From contig OZ025252.1 in NCBI GenBank assembly GCA_964019135.1, forward strand, positions 44,924,959-44,988,958: DNA of 64,000 bases, written 5' to 3'. Below are positions 56,001-64,000 of this stretch, in pieces. The notes under the pieces were generated by a model, which ran no database searches, was not told the origin of the DNA, and saw only the letters and a program-made list of their open reading frames with translations. Numbering within the stretch: position 1 is the stretch's first letter; each line of letters begins with the position of its first letter. This stretch comes from Arenicola marina (taxonomy: Eukaryota; Annelida; Polychaeta; Arenicolidae). A program made the position numbers and the translations under genes.

Positions 56001-56467
56001 ATTGCCGCGGGAGGCTTCATTCATCCACATCTCATTGCCGCGGGAGGTTTCATTCACCCAGATCTCATTGCCGCGGGAGGTTTCATTCACCCAGATCTCA
56101 TTGCCGCGGGAGGTTATCTCATTGCCGCGTGAGGTTTCATTCACCCACATCTCATTGCCGCGGGAGGTTTTATTCACCCACATGTCATTGCCGCGGGAGG
56201 TTTCATTCACCCACATGTCACTGCCGCGGGAGGTTTCATTCACCCACATCTCATTGCCGCGGGAGGTTTCATTCACCCACATCTCATTGCCGCGGGAGGT
56301 TTTATTCACCCACATGTCATTGCCGCGGGAGGTTTCATTCACCCACATGTCATTGCCGCGGGAGGTTTCATTCACCCACATCTCGATGCCGCGGGAGGTT
56401 TCATTCACCCACATGTCATTGCGCGGGAGGTTTCATTCACCCACATGTCATTGCCGCGGGAGGTTTC
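53048..56467. repeat. 33-bp minisatellite, about 104 copies
   Basis: The unit contains CCGCGGGAGGTTTCATTCAC and CCACATGTCATTG. Common variants are CATCTCATTG, GTCGCGAGAGG and GAGGCTTC. One truncated 21-bp unit (AGGTTATCTCATTGCCGCGT) occurs near 54641 and again near 56114; the 1473-bp spacing equals 44 full units plus the truncated one, marking an internal duplication. The length of 11 codons keeps several frames open on both strands, up to 1160 codons. These lack gene context and are treated as repeat artefacts. Confidence 0.95.
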
Positions 56468-57799
56468 TTGGCCCAGTTTAACGTTTATTCTGGTAGATGA
56501 CGTATAAAGCATCACTGTTCGAATAAGATTCGCTCCTGATTAGCTCTCACGGTAGCACAACCTACAGAGCAGAACTAGACGCTGTTAGTACTTTCCACAA
56601 TGTGTCTCGCTAGGTCTTTCACGATCAGCTACAAAAAAGTTTATCCGCAGGTTACCGACCTACAATCCTCAACCATCAAACATTAACGCCATAATAAATC
56701 ACAGATAAGAATATCAGCGACGTAAATCCGACTCTCGTGTTACGAAGGCAGAAACCAAGTTAATCTGCGTGCTGACCGTATAACGCAAGCTAACTCGTAT
56801 CTCACTATGTCATTTATCGTCGCGAATCAAGTGAACTTGCTGGGTGATCTTATACATTGGTTTTTGGGGCCAGAACCTGTGGTCTTAAACGATCCAAAAG
56901 TGGCGGACGGAAATAAAACTTTATGGGTCTTTCGGCAACTCAGAAGCACAATGAAAGAGGTAGGGGGAGGCGAGTGGTTGGGGCGACACAGCTCAGGCGA
57001 TCGGGGGGTCGCCGTTAAAACTTACGACCGGGGGGGTTGGCCGAGGGGGGCGGGGGGGGGGAGGGGGACGTCATACGTCATAAAGTGCAGCCCATGTCAT
57101 TTTGTGGGGTTATGTAAAAAAGTGGGGAGGCAGATGCCCCCCGCCCCTCCCGACGAGCCTTGGTCTAGCCAGATAGTCAGATACCTACATCTGGGGCAGG
57201 TGTCATCCAGTCCCAGGTCATTGTCCCGGGAGTTTCCTGGGCCCAGCTTAACCTTCGTAGGCTAACATATCAACATTGCATTTCAGAAGTTATTGAACAT
57301 GTCATGGTTCCCTAGAATACTGACCTCAATGTTAACCATACCAATAATCCCATATGCCACGATGGTGAATATATGTCTACTTAGATCCAAATAAAAGGAA
57401 ACGAGGTATGGTTTTACTGACGTGAGCATTTTTAATGACGTATATTCTCGTGCACAAACAAACACATTTCCACACAATCACCTTATCACAGACAGTTTAC
57501 ATACTTCATGACACAATTTGAAAATAAACATACAGCTGCTGACTTAACAACAGAACTGAGACACAATATCTATAAGTGCAAGTCTGGATGGAGAACGGAT
57601 GCCTTATGACGCAGGACAATGAATGGAAGTTTAATGACGGCTTGAATGAAATATCATTGAAACTTAACCTAATGAACTCTTACTCAATAACTATATATAC
57701 AGTTGAACTAGACGAGTTTGACTTGTGTAGGACGCTTTAACCCGTGTAGGTGATATCGTGATACCGTGACAATGAGAAGGCTCAAGGGAGATGTAAGCT
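56468..57799. other. Intergenic DNA with a repeat-related segment
   Basis: Text just after the array (GGCCCAGTTTAACGTTTATT, from 56470) resembles 57230-57262 (GGGCCCAGCTTAACCTTCG), and GTCATTGTCCCGGGAGTTTC near 57218 resembles the array unit. The array may have grown from such a dispersed sequence. G-rich text lies near 57030-57070. ATTAAA on the minus strand near 57431 and 57635 could serve as weak poly(A) signals for TTC8. Confidence 0.45.
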
Positions 57800-57925
57800 A
57801 TGTCTTCGGGGGTAACCCTCACTCCTTGCACAGGTGGGACTCGAACCCCGCACCGGCCGCTTGGGCTGGCCCAGCATAGCACCCTGGTACGCTACCGACT
57901 GGGCCATGGGGCGACCCCTGCACTA
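57800..57925 (-). mobile_element. tRNA-derived SINE (copy 2)
   Basis: On the minus strand, ATGGCCCAGTCGGTAGCGTA (A-box region near 57905) is followed by GCGGGGTTCGAGTCCCACC (B-box near 57845), with a non-tRNA tail towards 57780. Its 5' edge merges into the 21/24-bp array, whose units contain the same GACCCCTGCACTACAC text. It has no functional tRNA fold by eye. Confidence 0.65.
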
Positions 57926-58618
57926 CACCGGCTGACCCCTGCACTACACGGGGGTGTGACCCCTGCACTACACGGGCTGACCCCTGCAATACACGGGGGT
58001 GTGACCCCTGCACTACACGGGCTGACCCCTGCAATACACGGGGGTGTGACCCCTGCACTACACGGGGGTGTGACCTCTGCACTACACGGGCTGACCCCTG
58101 CACTACACGGGGGTGTGACCTCTGCACTACACGGGCTGACCCCTGCACTACACGGGGGAGTGACCTCTACACTACGCGGGGGCGTGACCCCTGCACTACA
58201 CGGGCTGACCCCTGCGCTACATGGGGGAGTGACCTCTGCACTACGAGGGGGCGTGACCCCTGCACAACACGGGCTGACCCCTGCACTACACGGGGGTGTG
58301 ACCCCTGCACTACACGGGCTGACCCCTGCAATACACGGGAGTGTGACCCCTGCACTACACGGGCTGACCCCTGCACTACACGGGGGTGTGACCCCTGCAC
58401 TACACGGGCTGACCCCTGCAATACACGGGGGTGTGACCCCTGCACTACACGGGGGTGTGACCTCTGCACTACACGGGCTGACCCCTGCACTACACGGGGG
58501 AGTGACCTCTGCACTACGCGGGGGCGTGACCCCTGCACTACACGGGGGCGTGACCTCTGCACTACGCGAGGCGTGACCCCTGCACTACGCGGGGGCGTGA
58601 CCCCTGCACTACGCGGGA
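57910..58618. repeat. Mixed 21/24-bp minisatellite at the TTC8 3' end
   Basis: Units alternate between CGGGCTGACCCCTGCACTAC plus A (21 bp) and a 24-bp form with GGGGGTGTGACCCCTGCAC. Variants include GGGGGAGTGACCTC and GCGGGGGCGTGACC. The array starts at the 5' edge of a SINE and ends 8 bp before the TTC8 stop codon. On the minus strand it would be the beginning of the TTC8 3' UTR. Both unit lengths are multiples of three, hence the long plus and minus open frames. Confidence 0.92.
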
Positions 58619-58626
58619 TGGCGACA

Positions 58627-58743
58627 TCACAACAAGGCGAAGTGCTGCCGGATGTCCTTCATCAGGTCTTTGGAGTCGATGTGATCCGGAAAGGCGTCGA
58701 TGGATCGGCGGACGGATGTAAAGCTGCTCTGCATGTCACCCAC
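58627..58743 (-). CDS. TTC8: TTC8 terminal exon j
   Basis: It follows CTCCAG and encodes VGDMQSSFTSVRRSIDAFPD, HIDSKDLMKDIRQHFALL and TGA. The GC-rich 21/24-bp array begins only 8 bp after the stop codon, so the 3' UTR would be repeat RNA. Confidence 0.94.
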   Translation of the reverse strand: MGDMQSSFTSVRRSIDAFPDHIDSKDLMKDIRQHFALL

Positions 58744-61700
58744 CTGGAGACACGGGCGGGGTGGGGGTGGAGAGGGGGGCAGACAGCGGCGTTAAACCAG
58801 GAATCGAATGACGTTAACTTAAAACACGGGTGAACTGCAAGATTTATGTGTGACTTCTATAATGCGTGCATTGTGTCATATTGCGTCTAAATGATACACC
58901 ATGCCAAATATGGCATACAATGTTCATTCGCGAAACGACGAACATGCACTCTCGAGTATTGATTCACCTTTGGCTGGTGTTTAACACAGGCGGATATGGA
59001 CAGCCATTTTCGCATATTGCGAATAATTCAATGCAAAGACACAGGTCCCAAAAACATTATGGGATGTCGGAGGGTAAACTGTAATTAAGAATAGGTACGC
59101 ACACTAGTATTATGGGCATTATTGACATATAGAAGGAGAAGCAGTTCAGTTTACCTTTTCTCGATTATTATTATCCGGCGCATTAAGACGTGAAAGCGGA
59201 TAATCTTACCTTATTTGCCAGAGACGCAAAGTTGTAATGCGGTTCAAACATATGTGGAGCCAGACCGAATGCGGCCTGGAAAAACGCCCTCGCCTGAAAC
59301 AAATAAGAAACACAAGATGGCTATCAAACAGCCAGCCACCTCTCGTTGGAACCACTACTACCGCCATACCACGTTGCAGTGATCCACTTATTATTGATAT
59401 TAGTTTTACAGGAAAACCCAGTGTCGATGTGTGTGTTGCCGGCGCAATCGCAGGCCTGCAATTCAGATAAGCAAACCTGCCCCCCCCCCACCCCCCACAC
59501 ACACCCGCACAGACTGTGCGTGGTGATTGAGCCGGCAAAACCGTCCCGATGTTTAGCCCTTACAAAGGCTATAAAGGCCTGACCTAGTCTGCTGCGTTGT
59601 AGTTTCTTTCTCAACGCATCATCACTACAAGCCAATTAGCAAACCTTATCAAAGCAAGTCTCTACCGCAGCGAGTCAACGTGCCATTCGAGACACCCTAA
59701 GTACAGATATTACACCTCTGCTGTCCTTCTGTGGTATTTGAACATGACATCCCTTCCAATCTATAGTCATTTACGGTAAGGGCTTATCGGAGGCCTTTCG
59801 TACCATTTCGACTCGTCCCTTGCGCATCTCGAGCACGCCGAGATTGTTGTAGGCCTCGGCGTGGTCGTTGTTGGCGGCCAACGCCAGGCGGAAGCACTGG
59901 TACGCCAGGTTAAGATCGCCGATACCCTGCAGGACATGACGACCACGTGGTCACAGCATTGACACATTAACGGTAAGAAGGTGCTTTAATAACTGGCATT
60001 AAATTATAATGTAATTATCTTTAACAAAGGTCGTAATATAACCATACATAAAATGCGATAAATAATTCGATAGCATAAAGATATAAATTATTCACAAAAT
60101 AGATGAATAAGATATTGAATTGTTAAAGAAAACCTATGAAAATAACATTGCCACTAGATTGGAAGCTGACCTGCGCCACGTGACCGATGTTGTACCACAC
60201 ATCCCCCACCACCTCCTCGCTGGCAAGGGCAAGCGCCCTCTCGAAGCAGGTCAAGGTCATGTCATACTGCTGGGCGTAGAAGCAGCTGAGGCCGAGGTTG
60301 GTGAACAACTCTGCGTTGTACACACCCATTTGGAGTAGTCTCCTGAAGCCACATTGCCACAACCATGAACATCGGTGATTCGTCCATTTTAGCGCGAAAT
60401 ATTGTTTCAATAATAATAATAATAATATAGCGCACATATTACTCACACCTAGCATTTACCCCGAAAGCCATTTCCTGGAAGAGGGATCATAAATTATTGA
60501 TTATATAGCAATCGTGAAGCAGGTGACGTGTATAAATTGACGAGAATAGCTCACGTGGCGAGTCTACAAGGTAACTACCGGTAAATCATATAGTTGCTCC
60601 ACTCTTACACATACAAGTAAGTGGACTTGTGAGCTTCAACCAACAGATCGAGGCCAACCTGTAGAACTTGAGTGCGATCTCCGGCTGGTCGGTGTAGAAG
60701 TAGTGGGTGCCTATGGAGGCTATGGCCTCGATACTCATGTTGTCAGCATGTAACACGGACTTGTAGTACGTCACAGCGCTGTCCAAGTCCTTCAACCCCT
60801 GTTAGGATACATTTTTCACAAAGTCAACACATTCCTTGTAAGGACAAATATCTACAATATATACATATTACGCTAACTATTTATCCCTTAACAATGATCC
60901 TAAGATACGGTTCTGCCGCACTACGTGAGCGTACGGGCACTGGACATCAATGCATATCAACATCAGGCATAGTAAAGTATGAGCGATAATACAGCGGAAT
61001 GACCCAGAACTTGAGCCACGTGGCTTCACACCTCGTATATGCGGGCGATGGAGGTGAGCAGTGAGGCCTCCCCCGGGAACTTCTCCAGACCCTCCTTGTA
61101 GAGGTCCACGGCGGAGAGCGGCTGGTCCAGGCGCACGTAGACCTTGGCCAAGTACAGGTAGGTATCAACCATCTCTTGCTGCTTCAGCGCGGACTTAAAC
61201 TGCTTCTCGGCATCTCTGTACATGCCAAGTCTGTAAAAAAAAAAGAGTTCAACTTTGCCTGATTTGTAAAAATTCCTTTGTAGTAGTGAGTGCAAGAGTT
61301 TACATGTTGTGGAAGTGTACATTTTTCTATGTCTTGCCACAAAAAGCTTGCCACTAGAGAGCAATTGATGAATGAATAGAAATAAATGACGAGATATAGA
61401 AGTATTGGTCGTGACTACCGATAGTCGCTAGGCAATGAACACACACTCTACCTGTAATAACATTTGCCGAGCTGCACTTTCCACCACCAGTCTTTAAACT
61501 GACAGGCCTCCGTTGCATTGGAAGCCAAATCTAACGCCTGAAAGCAGAATAGAAGCATATCCATCAGAGAAACTACAGACATTATACTATATCTGGCAAA
61601 GGACAACATTCCCTTACTGGAGTCACGTTCCCTCAAGTCTATCTTGGAGTATCCTGGGAATTTCCTAATTCATTAAAATACGACAAAGACACTCCATGGC

Positions 61701-63286
61701 GATAAACTTATCACATTAATTACGTTTAAACACCAGTCACTCGCAGTAACGACCCCAAAGCCGTAAACAAGCAAAGTTATACTTGGCTATATATTGTTCA
61801 TAGATATAATAGTAAACAAAAACACGTGATATTCTTACATTTCTCACGTCGTTCTCGTGATGGAAGATGTACTCGAAGAGTGCCTTGGCCAGGTTGGGGA
61901 TGGAGGCGTACTTGGCCATGTTGAGCCTCGCCAGGTTGATAAAGGGACCGTCAGGCGTCGACAGCATCGAGGCCTACAACATCACCGCACGACTGACACA
62001 CTACTCTAATAGAGAAAAAGAGTTCATATTACAGTGCTTTTTATAACATATTTGAGTAACAACACTTTTTTTAAAGAAGTTATGCAGCTAAACGTCTGTA
62101 ACAAACAATCCTGTAAAACCACTCTCCTGTATTAGTTTTGGTTAAGATACGGAAACTCTGAGAATAAATCATTTCATTATTAGATTCTAAACACTAAAAT
62201 TAAATTAATGTTGATGTGGCTAGGACATACTGATAGACATGTATTAGCAAAAATCGCCGACTCAGGTTAAGTATTACCAGTTCCAAAATAATCAACATAG
62301 GCATTTTTCGGACCCGCATGCCTAAACTCCGTCGTTTTCTACACGCGCGTCGCTCGATCGCTAAGATGGATAACCGCTCAAAATACGATATATTATGACT
62401 TATATGCCTTCAATTACGGCACATGGCTAACCGCTCAAAATACGCCATTACGACTCGTATGCCTACATTTACGGTATACGTCTGGTTTGAGGGGTGCTTA
62501 CTATGGCTAACCGCTCAAATTACGCCATTACGACTTGTATCCCTACAGTTACGGTATACATCCGGTTTGAGGTGTGCTTACTGTTCCCAGTCGGACGTAT
62601 CTGCCGGACGCGCTGGTGACGGGTCTGGCGGTGTGGGAGGTCCGGGGGGCACGGATAGCCTGCTCCATGGTGCCGGGACGGGCCGACTGGGTGCCCGGCC
62701 GGGAGAACCCGCTCAGAGGGCGGCCAGACTGGGACATAGGTCTACAGGAATGGAGGGGGGGGGGGGGTGAATAAGAGCCACATCAAAACAATGCATATGT
62801 CTGTGGTTGGGAAGAATTGATTTAACTGTTATTATTTTCTTGACAATTAACAGCCCATAATTAACTATCATACATATATATGTTTGGTCCCCGGCGGGAG
62901 TCAACTCATGATCTTCCTATCTTGAGTCAGCCACTTCTTCGTCTAAAGGGGTGGTGCCTCTTGCCATGGCTAGTAGGAATGGTTTGACTGAGACCGTTTG
63001 ACTATATCTTTATATATACAGTACTTGACCAATCAATCAAGTTCTAATCAGATTCTAAACAAAACATTACATGTAAAGTGCACAGATCAATAATGAGTCA
63101 TTACCTCATGGCCTGGCTGGGGGCACCTTGTCCAGTGCCTGGCTGCTTCAAAGAGGTCCCTGGCCTCGACACCTGAGCTATGGCATTGTCATCCATAACC
63201 ATCTCTGCTATACCTTCCTCATCTACCTCGACTTCATCCAAGTACACTTGCTCAGTGAGAGCTCTGGTCTTCAGTGTCCAAGCAGC
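58627..63286 (-). CDS. TTC8: Tetratricopeptide repeat protein 8 (BBS8), 5' partial
   Basis: TTC8/BBS8 is a subunit of the BBSome, the coat-like complex that moves membrane proteins in and out of cilia. Ten exons join in frame: 63286-63105, 62741-62582, 61973-61839, 61537-61452, 61230-61032, 60798-60659, 60342-60171, 59926-59804, 59293-59210 and 58743-58627. They encode 465 residues to TGA at 58629-58627. The N-terminal third (about 1-114) is low-complexity with RPGT and GRP phrases. Residues from about 115 form TPR helices, with family text such as DGPFINL, FEYIFHHENDV, KDWWWKVQ, YLAKVYV, SDQPEIAL-like YTDQPEIALKFYR, AQQYDMTL, EAYNNL and the terminal IRQHFALL. Compared with vertebrate TTC8, only the first roughly 50 residues are missing, presumably beyond 64000. 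Confidence 0.95.
59210..59293 (-). CDS. TTC8: TTC8 exon i
   Basis: It encodes ARAFFQAAFGLAPHMFEPHY and NFASLANK between GTTTCAG and GTAAGA; 28 codons, phase 0. Confidence 0.94.
59804..59926 (-). CDS. TTC8: TTC8 exon h
   Basis: It encodes GIGDLNLAYQCFRLALAANN, DHAEAYNNLGVLEMRKGRVE and M between CTGCAG and GTACGA; 41 codons, phase 0. Confidence 0.94.
60171..60342 (-). CDS. TTC8: TTC8 exon g
   Basis: The acceptor CTTCAG gives G to complete Arg and then RLLQMG, the family sequence. A second AG three bases downstream (GAG) would drop one Arg. It encodes GLSCFYAQQYDMTLTCFERA and ends NIGHVAQ before GTCAGC. Confidence 0.92.
60659..60798 (-). CDS. TTC8: TTC8 exon f
   Basis: It encodes GLKDLDSAVTYYKSVLHADN through YTDQPEIALKFY, ending with AG before GTTGGC (phase 2). 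It corresponds to a TPR pair in the family. Confidence 0.93.
61032..61230 (-). CDS. TTC8: TTC8 exon e
   Basis: It follows a T-run and ACAG. It encodes LGMYRDAEKQFKSALKQQEM, VDTYLYLAKVYVRLDQPLSA and ends ARIYE. The donor is GTGTGA, weaker than the other donors of the gene. Confidence 0.93.
61452..61537 (-). CDS. TTC8: TTC8 exon d
   Basis: It encodes ALDLASNATEACQFKDWWWK and VQLGKCYY, ending with AG of Arg before GTAGAG (phase 2). The WWW motif is a strong family mark. Confidence 0.95.
61839..61973 (-). CDS. TTC8: TTC8 exon c
   Basis: It encodes ASMLSTPDGPFINLARLNMA through FEYIFHHENDVRN, bounded by TTGTAG and GTAAGA. It is exactly 45 codons, phase 0 at both ends. Confidence 0.95.
62582..62741 (-). 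CDS. TTC8: TTC8 exon b
   Basis: It follows CCTGTAG and starts with A, completing Arg. It encodes the Arg/Pro/Gly/Ser-rich linker (SQSGRPLSGFSRPGTQS, GTMEQAIRAPRT, ASGRYVRLGT) and ends in phase 0 before GTAAGC. Confidence 0.93.
62885..62965 (-). mobile_element. Possible tRNA-like SINE fragment in a TTC8 intron
   Basis: On the minus strand, AAGTGGCTGACTCAAGATAG is followed by CATGAGTTGACTCCCGCCGG, which loosely fits A-box and B-box spacing. The match is weak and the limits are guesses. Confidence 0.25.
63105..63286 (-). CDS. TTC8: TTC8 exon a (first exon seen)
   Basis: The exon starts after TTTGACAG with AAWTLKTRALTEQVYLDEVE and ends SQAM plus AG of an arginine codon before GTAATG (phase 2). 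It holds the acidic EIDVD-like and NAIAQVSRPGTSL segments typical of the family. It begins in phase 0, so one or more upstream exons with the start codon are missing. Confidence 0.93.
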
Positions 63287-63837
63287 CTGTCAAAGAAAGA
63301 TATAGTCACCAAGACATTGAGCAGATGATGATGATCGTGGTTTGGTTTAGAAGTTACAGAACAGAAATACATCACATAATAATGCATGTATTGCCCTAAA
63401 TATAACCAGTTGCATATATATAAGGTTTGCATTATAAACTATTAACTTTGAGCTTTAAAGAGGGGCTTATAGCCATATAGTTTTGGAGCAGAAAAGGGTA
63501 TTTCTGGAAGGAGTTACTTCAAGACAAATGTGAATTGTACATTCTTGGTATAAGCCCACCTTTATATAAACAGTTATACATATAGAAAGGAACAGATATT
63601 TTGAAAAGGTTTGTTACTTAGGGGATGTTGAGGGCTGTGACTGCATCGCAGTTGTGCACTTGCTTGTATGACCTTACCCTGCTTGCTCTATATAATGGTT
63701 ATATATAGCTATAAAATATAAGTTTGGCATCATTAAAATTATTGCCTGTCTTGCTTACATGTATCAGTGATTTCGCATAAAATATGGGTAGAAATGTCAT
63801 TCATAAATCTGACTTTAGGTCATCTATCGGCAGGGCT
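63287..63837. other. TTC8 upstream intron or flank, no exon seen
   Basis: AT-rich sequence. No minus-strand segment resembles the TTC8 N-terminus, so the first exon probably lies past 64000. Confidence 0.5.
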
Positions 63838-64000
63838 ATACCTTGATAGCTCAGTGAGTTAGAGCACTTGCATTGAGTGCTCTAGTCACCTGAAGGCCTA
63901 GCTGTACAGGGATCAGTGCTTTACGCCAAACTGTGGCCAGTCTGTGTAGTCGCAAGATAAAGATCCCATGTCCTTCTTGGGAAAGAGTCGCTATAATATT
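63838..64000 (+). mobile_element. tRNA-like SINE, truncated by the window end
   Basis: CTTGATAGCTCAGTGAGTTA followed by GAGCAC is a clear tRNA A-box region. No good B-box is visible downstream. The tail has AGATCCCATGTCCTTCTTGG, and the element runs into the window edge. Confidence 0.45.

Noticed and set aside
53018..56500. Long Ser/His/Arg-rich frames on + and Asn/Glu/Thr-rich on -
   Set aside because: Explained by the 33-bp unit; several frames are open together.
63287..64000. First exon of TTC8
   Set aside because: No minus-strand segment resembled the conserved N-terminal helices; it is presumed outside the window.

Overview
This is eukaryotic, invertebrate animal DNA. It has spliced genes with GT/AG introns, tRNA-derived SINEs, short TIR elements and very heavy tandem repetition. 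Two genes are recognisable: a melatonin-receptor-like class A GPCR on + (two exons, 24.6 kb intron) and the BBSome subunit TTC8/BBS8 on - (ten exons seen, 5' end outside the window). TTC8 implies an animal with cilia. The number of unrelated minisatellites recalls cephalochordate (amphioxus) genomes, but that assignment is inference and no species is claimed.

Layout. 1-3.6 kb: unique DNA with a SINE and a pyrimidine tract. 3.6-20.2 kb: four large arrays with units of 38, 46, 45/34 and 54 bp, plus a 323-bp MITE-like element. 20.2-21.65 kb: GC-rich presumed 5' region of the GPCR. 21.65-47.6 kb: the GPCR gene. Its intron holds arrays of 42, 26, 20, 24, 25 and 21 bp units, a second MITE copy, two inverted copies of another dispersed repeat, and coding-like debris near 38 kb. 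48-58.6 kb: the convergent intergenic interval, with arrays of 14, 33 and 21/24 bp units and a SINE. 58.6-63.3 kb: TTC8 on the minus strand, its stop codon about 8 bp from the last array. 63.3-64 kb: non-coding DNA and the start of another SINE.

Adding up the array extents gives about 33 kb, roughly half the window. Nearly all very long open frames lie inside these arrays and follow from stop-free repeat units; they are not annotated as genes.

The most interesting structure is at 21891-22394. The 3' end of GPCR exon 1, with its 5' splice site, is tandemly repeated as a 42-bp (14-codon) unit. Several downstream copies keep a good GTAAGT donor in the same frame and phase, so alternative donor choice could add 14-residue modules after transmembrane helix 2.
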